Shown here piece after piece: positions 1 to 8,900 of a stretch of DNA of 44,904 nt (the first letter of the stretch is position 1; every line of letters starts with the position of its first letter). The stretch spans positions 145,314-190,217 of the forward strand of contig CAUYUJ010015735.1 in NCBI GenBank assembly GCA_963575745.1. The letters run 5' to 3'. Made by a program: the position numbers and the translations under genes. Under the pieces are notes generated by a model that searched no databases, was not told the DNA's origin, and saw nothing but the letters and a program-made list of their open reading frames with translations. The DNA is from Prorocentrum cordatum (taxonomy: Eukaryota; Sar; Dinophyceae; Prorocentrales; Prorocentraceae).

Positions 1-986
1 TCCGACGGCGCCTGGTGGGAGTCAGCCCCCAACTTGGCAGCCCTGTCGGCGAAGTCATTTCCGATCCTCCGAAACCGTTCATCATCGTCGGTCTCGGGAT
101 CATCGATTGAAAGGTGAGCGGGCACTTTCACACATCCAAGCGTCCATTTTCCCCCCAGAGAACGACCCTGCGTCAACAGCCCCGAATATGGACGCTTGGG
201 GGAAAGTTGCTCGCGTCGGGCCACACCGCGCATCGAAACAACATGTTGGCAATCGGAATAAAGAATTGCTGGCGCGGACAGGAGCGCGCAAGCCATAGCA
301 TATGCCGAAAATTCTCCAGCCTGTGGTGTCTGAGGGCAGCTACCCCAGACAGGCCCCCAACACCACGCCTGGAGGTTCGACCGAGGGCCTATCATAGCCA
401 AGCCCCATCCTGCACGATTCGAACTGCGAACTACATGGCGAGAGCACGAGCCGTCTAAAAATACGTGGCCCCACATCTGTCGTCGGCAATCGCGGGGCAG
501 CTCCATGCCTTCCGCAGCGAAGCCGTCGGGAAAAAACTGAAACTGGATACCATCATCCTCCTCAGATTTACTGTCGGACTTAGGGGGCGGGAGCACACGC
601 TGGGGGTGGCCAAACAAGCCAGAGGTAAGATGGAGACGCTCTTTCTCAGGAACCGCCGCAAACTTCCCCACAACCTGCTCGAGAGCTCTGTCAGGGATCA
701 CCGCCCTCCTCTCCTCCTCCACTGCAGTACAAGCATACAGCCGATGAAAGATCGTGTATCCAGGCTGAAGACACAGCGGGCAACGATCCTCGACTTCGTA
801 ACCTGCTGCTCGAGCGCGGGCGTCGGGCCAGATTCCATGACAGGCACAACAACGAATCGTTCCTTTTTGGCGAGCCGTAAACTTCTTCGAACGCAGGGCT
901 TTTGTGACGACGTCAAAACATAAAGACTCGACCCCATCAGGGCCGCACTTGTGGGCCGATTCCCTCCCCAAAGATCGCCAAACCCC
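1..986 (-). pseudogene. LINE ORF2, part 3: zinc knuckle and RNase H, incomplete at window edge
   Basis: This stretch is read in the same frame as the RT end, just past the TAA at 987-989, and has no further stop down to position 1. At about 860-735 it shows RCCACHGIW, then DRCPLC and FHRLYAC, the Cys/His spacing of the zinc-binding module that follows RT in many LINEs. From about 460 it has an RNase H fold: HVFLDGS (Asp codon 455-453), QAGEFSA (Glu codon 314-312), LYSDCQH (Asp codon 254-252) and GNDFADRAA (Asp at 56-54), so all four acidic residues needed to cut RNA in an RNA-DNA hybrid are present. The C-terminus is off the window. It is called a pseudogene only because of the upstream stop and frameshifts. 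Confidence 0.85.
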
Positions 987-2900
987 TTATTTGAGAAAAA
1001 CCTGAAGGAGGGTGGGAGGAGTGAGAGCGAGGGAATGCTCGACCCCAAGGTGGCTGATCATTACAAAGGGCGAGGGCATACTCCATCCCAGGCGAGCCAA
1101 GGAAAGTTCCATGGCCCCGATAGGCCCGCTCACGGTACGCCAGGTCCAAGAACGCCCGAACACATCGTGCCACATGTTTCGGAGCTCCGCCCAGGAAAAA
1201 CAAAAATCCGTGACCCGCGTGGCACGAGCCCAGACTTCCTTGGCCCACCGAAGGGCTGGCGCCACAGCACCCCACCAAGCGGGATCGCCTTCAATCCTAC
1301 TGAGAATGGTCAGGCTTCGGCCGCCACAGGCAGGCTTCATCGTGGAGGCGCACAGACGTCTAACTTTGGTTAACTCTCCATCACCGACTCCGTGAACCTC
1401 CGCCCCATAATTCAAACCCGCCAGAGGCCCAGCCGAGCAAAGCTTGGTAGCCCTCGGTCCTAGAACTCCTCTTTGACGAGCCAGCCTGCCTGCACGCCTA
1501 GAGGCTCTCGCAAAGCGCGCCTTCGCTCTGCTGTTGCGCCCTCGGACGCGCCCGGCACAGCCTGCAGTGTCATCAACCCCCAAGTTGACGAACGACTCAG
1601 AGAAATCTCCAAGCCCCCCCCCCCCAGGCGTTTCTGGACATGCCTGGCGATTTCCTTGGACGACGCGACCAGCCCGACTTTGCCAGGGGAGACTTGCGCA
1701 AAAAGGACATTGTCGATGATCTCCTCGAGGGACTTGGCCGCTCTCGGGCGTTCTTTCATGATGCGTCGAGCAGTCCCGATCGCATTAATCCCAAGGTCGT
1801 CAATGTAAGCATCAAACGTGATTCCCTTGGGGACCTCCAGCTGATCGAAACCACGCAAAGCAAATATTCGGATCATAGTGGTGGCGAAACTACACCCCGC
1901 TATGAATCCAACTCTCGCGTATGTAGGAGGCGCCAGCACTCCAGCTAGCACCAGGAAACGGGCAGAACGGTATCCCGCCACGCACACATCGGCGAGCGCA
2001 TCAGGGAAACCATGTTGCCTGCATCGAAGTGCCAGGAGTTCGAGAGGGATGCACTCGTAATACTTGATAAAGTCCCAGAGGAGAGTACAGGCCTGCTGCC
2101 CGCAGGCTCGGGGGGACTCCGAACGGGCGGCCTGCCGCCAAACAACATCGCTCGCAGACTTGAATTTTCCCGCCGCCCAGTACTCTCTCTGGTGTTTTCC
2201 TTCCCACTCCACCGCGTAGTCTCTCCTACATTCCCCCCATAATCTGCACAGACTGGGGCAAACCCCGATGGGGCGGAAACCAGTGGAGGGCTTCGGCAGC
2301 ATGGCGATAATCATTGCCTCCAGCTGAGGGGGAAGGGTGCCCGCGAGGTCCATAAGCGTGAAAAAAAAAGCGCGAGAGGGCCAATAAAGCCCCATCGGAC
2401 AGCACCGAAAAGTGTCTCATGTGAAACCCATCCAAGCCTGCGGCAGACCCGTGGGCAAAAGCGCGAGAAACCTTACGAATGGTGTCCACCGAGATGCAAG
2501 GGAGGGGAGTATTCACTTTCCCTGGCCTTTTCTGAGGTAGTGGCAGCCCTTCCCACAAGGAGCGAAAACGATCAGCTTCGGCGGCAAGGAGCGCCTGCGG
2601 GTCCGACACCACACAGCCTCCTGCACTGAGCGTAGTAGAGGGCGACCATCCTTGAGGGTCTTTCGTGTAGCCGTGCGCTCTGCGGCCACCCTGATCGACA
2701 TTCTCAGTGAGCCAGTCAGCCCAATCTCGTCTGGCCTTGGCCGCGTAGAAGGCGCTACACTGAGAGACAAAGTCGGCAACCTGAATCGAGACCTCTTCGA
2801 CTTGGGCTAACAAAACCTCCTGGGCCTCCAGGAAGCTAGGATCAGAGCCCGACCCATTCCAAAGGGTCTTCCAAAACCTTGAGGTCCGAGATCACCGAGG
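987..2900 (-). pseudogene. LINE ORF2, part 2: reverse transcriptase, broken at homopolymers
   Basis: The domain copies the element RNA into DNA. From N to C it shows GLDGFHMRHF (about 2438-2409), LPKPSTGFRPIG, motif A with Asp in LLWDFIKYYE (Asp codon 2074-2072), motif B around GFIAGCSFATT, and motif C FDAYIDD (1816-1796) with both catalytic Asp intact. The reading frame changes at an A9 run (2361-2369, plus strand) and at a C12 run (1614-1625); the restored reading after the second is GDFSESFVNLGVDDTAG. It then stays open to a TAA at 987-989, beyond which the same frame continues into the zinc and RNase H regions. The link to the endonuclease (about 2880-3130) is unclear, with partial open stretches in all three frames. 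Confidence 0.85.
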
Positions 2901-3129
2901 AAACGCTTTTCAAAACAACTTCCACCCCAGGGAACAGGTTGTCGGGCTTACACAAACTGGGGGGAGGAGACGACAACAGGCGCCCCACGCCCCGAGCCTG
3001 AGGCCAATCCCCCCGCTGCACACAGGAGAGAAGACGTTAGAAACTTCGAAGCGAGCCAGCGGCTGGCGTGGAGATGCGGGCACCGAACGCAACCGCGATC
3101 TTTGCTGAGGATCGGCCTCCAATGAGTCT

Positions 3130-4295
3130 TGGGCCCCTTGCCCCTAGACCCCAAAACTGGAAGTTGAACCCCGAAAGTCCTTGAGAGTTCCCGTTCAGCA
3201 AGGCCCGCCCAAGATGCGTAAGCTTCACGAAATAGGCGAGAAGTCAAGACCCCATCGCCCCCACGCTTCGCACGAATGAACGCCGCGTCCAGCTGAGCAT
3301 GCACGCGTGTAAAGTCCATCGGCTCAGGCTGAGGGCCGCGCGGCACTTCCGATGGGAGCGGAGGCGGGCGTCTGAAAGCGAGGTAGTGCATCTGGGCCAG
3401 TCCTGCATGAAAGTCGAGGCAGACTGGGCTGCGAGGAAAGAAGCCAGCGCCCTCGAGGATGCGAACCTCGGCGGCGCCCTTGGAGAGCCCAGCAGATGCA
3501 ACGAAGTAGTCGTAAACTTTGCCCGCGCCAGCGTGGCAAGTAGGCTTGTTGGGGTCGATGACTTGACCAACCAGGGTGCTCACGAAATGGGACTTGGCGA
3601 GTTCGGAGGGCCCCATGTTCCAATCCCCCCCGACAAGGAATGGTTTCCCGCAGGTGGACCCTTCCGCCCCTATCGCCGACAGTATTTCGAGGTTGGCTTC
3701 TGAGAGCCCTTCCGAGTCGCGCATATACACCGAACAAACTTGAAACACGTCCCCTTGGGGCGCGTGAGCCAAAGGCCGCGATGGCCCTGCGGGGGGCCAG
3801 CTCGAGCCCCGAGGGCGCCAGATGAAGCCCAAGATTCGCGCGACACAGGATAGACACTCCAGCCGAAGGGCCGCCTTCAGGCCCAGTCGTGCCAGGGGTC
3901 CAAAGTGATGTGAAACCGAGGCCGAGACACACAGAGGAAGCTCTATCCAGAGCCTCTTGAGTCAAAAGCTTGCGCTCTTGGACTAGAAGGACTTCTGCAT
4001 CTACGCTGGGGAGCCACTCTTTCACCGACCCCCAGGCATTACCGTTAATCGACACGACCCTGAGACGGAACGACTGGTAGCCTGGAGGTGGCGGAAGCAA
4101 AAAGGGGCCTCCAAGAGAAGCGCACGAGTGCCCTGGCCCCGAAGGGGCCCGAACCCTTGCCGGCGCGTTATGACAAATATTTCGAAGCGAAACGGGAAGA
4201 AGTTGGGCACGAGGAGGAGGGGTCCTGACAGCCTGTGCAGGCCGTGAACCTCCCTCCGAAAAAAACCGAACTGTCACACCTGTCTGGTGTTGCAA
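3130..4295 (-). pseudogene. LINE ORF2, part 1: apurinic-type endonuclease domain, frameshifted
   Basis: This is an exonuclease-endonuclease-phosphatase fold domain that nicks target DNA to prime reverse transcription. Visible motifs are SINGNAWGS (about 4050-4025), LLVQERKL with the catalytic Glu (3977-3975), and VGGDWNM with catalytic Asp and Asn (about 3630-3615), followed by YDYFVAS. The frame changes at the G4 run 3757-3760: SRAP before it continues as QGDVFQVCSVYMRD after it. In the last motif, PRSPVCLDF has Arg (codon 3433-3431) where related enzymes usually have the catalytic His (PHSPV-like); CAC to CGC is one transition. No in-frame ATG precedes the first motif, so ORF2 may start in another frame or depend on coupling to ORF1. 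Confidence 0.8.
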
Positions 4296-4330
4296 GCAAA
4301 GAAAAGTAAACTCTCCCCCCTTCAGGCCTG

Positions 4331-5629
4331 CTACTGACCGTCAGGGGGGCTCTGATTGTGCTGCTCACTGTGCCGCTCACCCGTGCCGCTGCTATCCGTC
4401 GCCGCCTGCTGCTGCTGAACTCTCTCAGCAATGCGGGCCGCCTGTTCACGAACTCGGCTGACTGGGGCAGCGGGCTGGCTGACGTCGCTGGATGTCGCGT
4501 CACCGCTGCCGCGGGCGCCGCCAGCGCGTGGCTCAGCTGCATCTGCGCCTCCTTCGCGAGCTCCGCCTCCCGCCGACACGGCGCCATCGCAGCCCTTCCC
4601 GCGCTTGGTGGCCGTGCGCTTGAGGTACCCGTCGTGCTCGGCTTTGGCAACTGCCGCACGCTCCATCGCTTCCGCGAAGAGGGCCTTGGCTGCCTTGCCG
4701 ATGTGCTCCTTGATATCTGCCCGACGTCGTTCCACCTCTTGTAGATCTGAATCCTCCATGCCGTCGGCATCGACTGAGAAGAGGCCGCCGTCGTCGATGA
4801 CGACGTTGGATACGCGTCCGTCCACGAGGTCTCGAAGGGACAGGGTGGGCCCAGGTGTGGGCTCGGTGTCGGCCGAAGGAGGAACCACTGCATTGTGAAG
4901 CTGTGCCGCCAGTTGCCGATGTTCCGTGACCATGGCCTCGGATTGCTTCGACAGGTCGTGGATGAGAATTTCCTGAGCCCTGATGCCATCCTGCCACCGC
5001 GCCAGCTTCGCCAACTCGGCCTCGAGCCTGCCGTCGAGCTTCTTGATGCGATGATGAAGGTCGCTGACCTGGTCCTGCAAGGCCTTTGGCGGTGGCTTCG
5101 CGGCCGCAGCCATGGTGTCCAGCTGGCCCTGGTACTTGGCAGCTGTAGCTTGGTCTCCTGCGCGGCGCGACAATGCAACCAGCATCTGGAGCTCCTTGGC
5201 GTCCAAAGGAGCATCCTGTCCTCGGCTGCCGCTGCCTGTGCCTTGCGCTGCGCTGCCAAGCTGCGGTCCAGGCGGGAGGGCAGACCACTCTCCTAGGGGG
5301 TGATATCCAGGCACGCGAGGCTGACCCTGCTGATGAGACCACACACCGCGAGGAGGAGCATGGTGGCCGGCGGTAGGTGCCTGCCTCGGTGCACCGCAGT
5401 GCTTGCAGTGGGTAGCCCAGACGGTGGTTTTGCCGCATCCGCATGCCACGCACTTCCAGCAGTCGCTCCTGCCGCCCGTGCCGTAGCCCTTGCCGCCCGA
5501 CCACTGGGCGCCTCCGTAGTCGTAGTAGCTCCAGTCCTGCTGCTGCCAGCCTTGGGACCCGCCGCCGCGACACGGAGGGGAGGCGCCCTGCCCGCCGCCG
5601 CCGCCGCCCTTGCAGGGGCCATGGGACAT
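4331..5629 (-). CDS. LINE ORF1 protein: glycine-rich, zinc-ribbon and coiled-coil
   Basis: The frame gives 432 aa from a true ATG at 5629-5627 (MSHGPCKGG...). It stays open upstream to the leader but without another ATG, so 5629 is the chosen start. Residues 1-55 are rich in Gly, Gln and Tyr and look disordered. Residues about 57-78 hold six Cys (C57, C60, C63, C65, C75, C78) in a pattern ending CKHCG, similar to a RanBP2-like or other zinc ribbon. Residues about 183-245 are charged and heptad-like, a probable coiled coil. The tail is Ala-, Gly-, Arg- and Gln-rich. ORF1 proteins of LINEs bind the element RNA and form trimers or particles; that role is inferred here from position and composition, not from a recognised ORF1 family. 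No stop or frameshift interrupts it, unlike ORF2. Confidence 0.75.
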   Translation of the reverse strand: MSHGPCKGGGGGGQGASPPCRGGGSQGWQQQDWSYYDYGGAQWSGGKGYGTGGRSDCWKCVACGCGKTTVWATHCKHCGAPRQAPTAGHHAPPRGVWSHQQGQPRVPGYHPLGEWSALPPGPQLGSAAQGTGSGSRGQDAPLDAKELQMLVALSRRAGDQATAAKYQGQLDTMAAAAKPPPKALQDQVSDLHHRIKKLDGRLEAELAKLARWQDGIRAQEILIHDLSKQSEAMVTEHRQLAAQLHNAVVPPSADTEPTPGPTLSLRDLVDGRVSNVVIDDGGLFSVDADGMEDSDLQEVERRRADIKEHIGKAAKALFAEAMERAAVAKAEHDGYLKRTATKRGKGCDGAVSAGGGAREGGADAAEPRAGGARGSGDATSSDVSQPAAPVSRVREQAARIAERVQQQQAATDSSGTGERHSEQHNQSPPDGQ

Positions 5630-5739
5630 CAGTCTGACTGAAGAAAGATTGAACGAGAAAGTTGAAAGCCAAAATTGACACGCGGATTCCTTGCCGTTCT
5701 GAAGAGAGAATCCGCAAGCGCACACCTGCGCCAGAACGG

Positions 5740-5761
5740 CTTGAGCCAAAATGGTTACGGA
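5740..5761 (-). other. Relict dinoflagellate spliced leader at the 5' end of the LINE
   Basis: The minus strand from 5761 to 5740 reads T-CCGTAA then CCATTTTGGCTCAAG. The known dinoflagellate leader is D-CCGTAG then CCATTTTGGCTCAAG, 22 nt, so only position 7 differs and the variable first base (T) is allowed. The leader is added to nuclear mRNAs by trans-splicing, so its presence in DNA marks reverse transcription of a mature trans-spliced mRNA. It lies 110 nt upstream of the ORF1 start codon, and repeat DNA begins directly beyond it, as expected for a full-length 5' end. Confidence 0.93.
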
Positions 5762-6015
5762 GGAGGAGGAGGAGGAGGAGAAGGATGAGCAAGAGGAAGA
5801 GGACGAGGAGGAGGGGGGGAGTGAGGGGGAGAGGGAGGGGGAGGGGGAGGAGGTGGGGGAGGGAGGAGGTAGAGGAGGAGGAGGAGGAGGAGGAGGAGGG
5901 CGGGGAACCCAGAGGTTTCAGGCAGCGGAAGGGGAGGAGGGGGGAAAGTGGAGAAAGAGGAGGAAGAGGAGGAGGGGGGCTTGGGGGAGGAGAGGGAGGG
6001 GGGGACAAGCTAGGT
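5762..6015. repeat. Purine-rich GGA/GAGGGG low-complexity tract
   Basis: Almost pure A/G on the plus strand with GGA and GGGAGG units, interrupted near 5905-5930. It abuts the 5' end of the LINE. Open frames here encode only Glu/Gly/Arg or Pro/Ser strings and are not genes. Confidence 0.9.
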
Positions 6016-6109
6016 GCGCTCGCGTCATATCTGACATCCTACCCCTCCCTCCCATCCCTTACCATGGCGTAGATCCCCTCTCTACTCGCACAGTCGGATG
6101 TCGAGCAGG

Positions 6110-6432
6110 GCAATGATCCCGAAAGGGTACGCGATGCATTGTAGAGCACGGCATGGCATGGCGTAGAAGAGCACCGCAAAGCGTAGTATGTCACAGCATG
6201 GCGTGGCGTGGCGTAGTGAAGAATTGCATCACAAAGCTTTGCAACGCAAAGCATGGCATCGCACAGCGGCCCCGAACATAACATTGCATAGCATGGCGTT
6301 GAAGATCAAAGCGTAGCATGGCATAGCACGACGTGGCACTTAAGCACTGCATATCACAGCTTCAGCTGAAGGCATGGCATCGCGCAGCGGAACGCAACCT
6401 AGCATTGCATTGCATGCCGTGGCATGGCACGG
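6110..6432 (+). repeat. Degenerate GCATGGC/GCATAGC short tandem repeat
   Basis: About 320 bp dominated by variants of GCATGGCATAGC, GCATGGCGTAG and GCAAAGC in irregular order. No gene is seen. Confidence 0.75.
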
Positions 6433-6640
6433 GAAATGACGCCAGCGCTGCAGCGGGAGCACGATTCGGAACGAGCGGAAGCGCGGAAATGAGGCCAGCG
6501 CTGCAGCGGGAGCACGATTCGGAACGAGCGGAAGCACGGAAATGAGGCCAGCGCTGCAGCGGGAGCACGATTCGGAACGAGCGGGGCCCGAAAATGAGGC
6601 CGGCGCCTCAGCGAGAGCAGCATTTTGAAAAAAAATGCAG
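6433..6640 (+). repeat. 53-bp tandem repeat, about four copies
   Basis: Copies begin at 6433, 6486, 6539 and about 6591. The core is AATGAGGCCAGCGCTGCAGC followed by GGGAGCACGATTCGGAACGA and GCGG. The fourth copy is diverged (GGCCGGCGCCTCAGC) and ends in ATTTTG plus an A run. Confidence 0.9.
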
Positions 6641-6659
6641 GCGAAAACCCAACTCCGGG

Positions 6660-6835
6660 GAATCCTGTGTGTAAAAAACAATACGCGGGGGGGGGGGGGG
6701 GGCGAACACTCCCAACCCGTCATCAGGGGAAGGAGGAGAGTAGTATTCATATTGAGTAATTGTGGAGGAGGAGGAGGAGGAGGAGGAGGGGGGGAGGAGG
6801 AGGAGGAGGCGGAGGAGGAGGAGGACTCAAATACC
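6660..6835 (+). repeat. Dispersed module (ACAATACGCGGG ... GAGTAATTG) ending in a GGA microsatellite, copy 1
   Basis: The order is AAAAACAATACGC, a G17 run, CCCGTCATCAGGGGAAG, GTAGTATTCATATTGAGTAA, TTGTG and then (GGA)n. A second copy with the same order lies at 25876-26110, differing by a few bases and also running straight into GGA. Confidence 0.85.
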
Positions 6836-7740
6836 ATCTCGGCTCAGGCAAGTCAGGCTCAAACGAGCTAGCAGCATGCGCCGTGATGCCCTGGGACTGA
6901 GCCAGTCAAGACTATACTTACTTGAGCGCCGATGTCGAGCTTACAGTGGTCGTCTTCGGTGAACGCCGGGCGAACTCGCTACGGAGGGGTATCGCAGGTG
7001 CACTTGCTCTGGCTGGCCTCTGCTCCTCACTATGGTCCTCCCGCCTGGTCTTGGAGCACGTTGTTTTCATTGCCATCTACTGGCCTGCCTTACCCATGTT
7101 ATCTTCTCCCCTCGGCACGAGACAGACCGTGGGTTGGTGGTTGGATGGGTGGTTCACCATGTATGACGCACTGAATTTGCGTTCCTAGTGCTCGCACAGA
7201 CATGGCTCTTGGATTCTAGGGTGGAGTTCTGCTTTGGTGTCGTATGCGGCCGCTGCGTTGTCGGCGCCCGCGCGGATTCTTTTCCCAGGCTGATATGCGT
7301 GGCTTCCTGGTGCCAATCAGCAACTCACCTCCGCTGTCATGGGTTCCCAGCGTGTCGGTGGAGTTATTCTTGGGGTTTGCCAGTGGCGGGTTGCTGCTTT
7401 CCTCCAGCTCATCAGCATGTGATTCTGCACGAGGCTGTGGCCCTTTGGTGTCAATGGCATGGCGTGCTGGTATGGTCGGCGGCGGTCCTGCATCAACTGG
7501 CGCATAGGGCCTCGTTTTCTCCCTACTTCTGCTGGTGTCGGAGCAGCTGTTCCGTGGCTTGGCGTCTTCAACATGTGATATTGTATGTGGCTGGCTTGGC
7601 TGAATGCCCGAGGGCATAGCTTCGTGGTACCAATGTCGTGGAGCCGGTTTGGTTGGCCTTCGCCTTCGTCGTGCACTGTCGCATGAACCTCGATTTCCTG
7701 GAGCCTGAGGGGAGGCGTGGTCTGCTTGACCGCTTGACCG
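6836..7740. other. No recognisable gene; weak internal duplication
   Basis: Mixed-composition DNA. Two stretches near 7407 (CATCAGCATGTGATTCTGCA) and 7566 (CTTCAACATGTGATATTGTA) are diverged copies spaced about 160 bp. GCTTCCTGGTGCCAATCAG near 7299 recurs as GCTTCGTGGTACCAATGTC near 7619. The open frames present resemble no family I know. Confidence 0.4.
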
Positions 7741-7895
7741 CTACAACAACAACACCAACAACCACAGCAACAACAACAATCATGTTAAGACTGTTCGCTC
7801 TTATCTGCGCGCGTCCCATTCAACACGTATATTCCACACCCTCGATACCCGCCCTCTTCGTCTTCGATCGTACCCCCTTGGGGGTATGTCTTTCT
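7741..7895 (+). repeat. CAA microsatellite followed by dispersed AAGACTGTTCG module, copy 1
   Basis: An imperfect (CAA)n tract (7743-7778) runs into TTAAGACTGTTCGCTCTTAT, a CCATTCAACACG-type stretch, CCACACCCTCGATACCCGCC and CGTCTTCGATCGTACCCCCT. A second copy of the whole arrangement is at 19605-19745. Confidence 0.8.
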
Positions 7896-8130
7896 TACCT
7901 GCAACGCGTATTTCATGCAGCCTCTACGGCAGGGGAAGAGACGACGGATGGAAGAAAGGGACAAGGGAGAGGGATGAGGATGGAGCACGAAAGAGAGAGA
8001 GAGAGAAAGAGAGAGTAGCAGGAGGGGGGCTAGGAGCGGAAAACACGTGGCAGAACCAGACGGGTAGACCACCCTAACAGGCGGGTCGGGAAGGCGGGCC
8101 CAGGCGGCCAGGTTGAGCAGGCGGGTTGCT
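7896..8130. other. GA-rich and GGCGGG-rich stretch, no gene
   Basis: Contains a GAGAGA run (7995-8013) and repeated GGCGGGTC/GGCGGGCC words near 8080-8130. The same words recur next to the other 41-bp array at 31935-31995. Confidence 0.5.
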
Positions 8131-8134
8131 GAAG

Positions 8135-8350
8135 CGTGCGTCCTGGATGAATCGCGAGTCTTGAGCGATAGCGCGATTCCCAAGTAAATCGCCAAAAAGG
8201 CCAAAGCGACTGCGTGATTCCTGAGTGTCGAGGGCGCGGCGTCTGCATAAATTGCGAGGAAGTCCCAAGCGAGAGCGCGATGTCTGCATTCATTGTGAGG
8301 ACCCCCGCGCGAGAGCGCAATTTGGGAATAACTTGTGAGTAAGTATCAGG
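8135..8350 (+). repeat. Degenerate 41-bp tandem repeat, copy 1 of the array type
   Basis: Units starting GAGGAAGTCCCAAGCGAGAG at 8256, GAGGACCCCCGCGCGAGAG at 8297 and GAGTAAGTATCAGGCGGGAG at 8337 are spaced 40-41 bp; older units lie upstream. It is the same family as 32030-32400. Confidence 0.8.
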
Positions 8351-8518
8351 CGGGAGCCGTTGTTGTTTTAACTCGTTGGCCAAGGGCCCAGTTCTGAGAC
8401 CCAAGACTTTCCCTGATAAAAAAACAGGGTGCGAGCCCCGGGAAGGGCACTTCAATTGAAAAAGACCATGTGCACCAGAGGGGGGTCAACAATATTTATT
8501 ATTCAATAGTGAAAGTTC

Positions 8519-8553
<35 letters not shown>

Positions 8554-8572
8554 ACAAACAAACAAACAAAAA
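8345..8572 (+). repeat. Tail module ending in TCAACAATA ... GTTCAAC plus CAA microsatellite
   Basis: After the last 41-bp unit come GCCGTTGTTGTT, CAAGACTTTCCCTG, GGGTGCGAGC, TGCACCAGAGGGGGGTCAAC, AATATTTATTATTCAATAG and AGTTCAAC, and then (CAA)n into (CAAA)n. The same order occurs at 32390-32600. The final 50 bp belong to a five-copy tail family (also 9789-9838, 18722-18780, 19553-19610, 32527-32574). Confidence 0.85.
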
Positions 8573-8900
8573 AATGATACCCTCAAGCGCGAGGTTCCCA
8601 CACGAAGCATGCGGCCGTCATGATAACCATCCCCATCATGGGGAACTATTGTTCTGCAGCGGGGTACGTTATTCCCATTCCCAGATATACGGCCCAAGCA
8701 GGTCTTGCAAACACCTCCTCCGAGGAAACTCAACATATCCCGCCTCGAAAACGCATGCCCGCGCCCTTGCTGCGCCGATGCGAGACCGCCAATGGAGCCC
8801 CAGCCAAGGGTAAAGCACAAGGAAGTATCGAGCGACAGGATAGCCTTGGTGGGGATGGGGGCTGTCGGCGGCAAGGCAAGGACCTGGCCCTGAACAGAAA
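8573..8900. other. No gene seen; transition into the 170-bp array
   Basis: Unique-looking sequence from about 8580 to 8860; then diverged GTCGGCGGCAAGG and AGTCTCGAACAGG words announce the following tandem array. Confidence 0.4.

Larger units (their letters stand above)
1..5761 (-). mobile_element. LINE-type non-LTR retrotransposon with spliced-leader 5' end, truncated by window edge
   Basis: Read on the minus strand, the order is relict spliced leader (5761-5740), short 5' UTR, ORF1 (5629-4331), then ORF2 with endonuclease, reverse transcriptase, zinc knuckle and RNase H running off the window at position 1. This order is that of a two-ORF LINE with an RNase H domain, which copies itself by target-primed reverse transcription of its own mRNA. 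The 3' end and target-site duplication lie outside. The upstream flank (5762 onward) is purine-rich GGA repeat, so the insertion entered or abuts low-complexity DNA. ORF1 is intact; ORF2 needs at least three frame changes and crosses one stop, so this copy is probably dead, although two of the frame changes sit in long homopolymers and could be sequencing errors. Confidence 0.9.

Noticed and set aside
1614-2369. Programmed ribosomal frameshifting in ORF2
   Set aside because: The frame changes lie in simple homopolymers inside the RT domain, not at a domain border, and no slippery-site plus pseudoknot arrangement is visible. Mutation or base-calling error is simpler.
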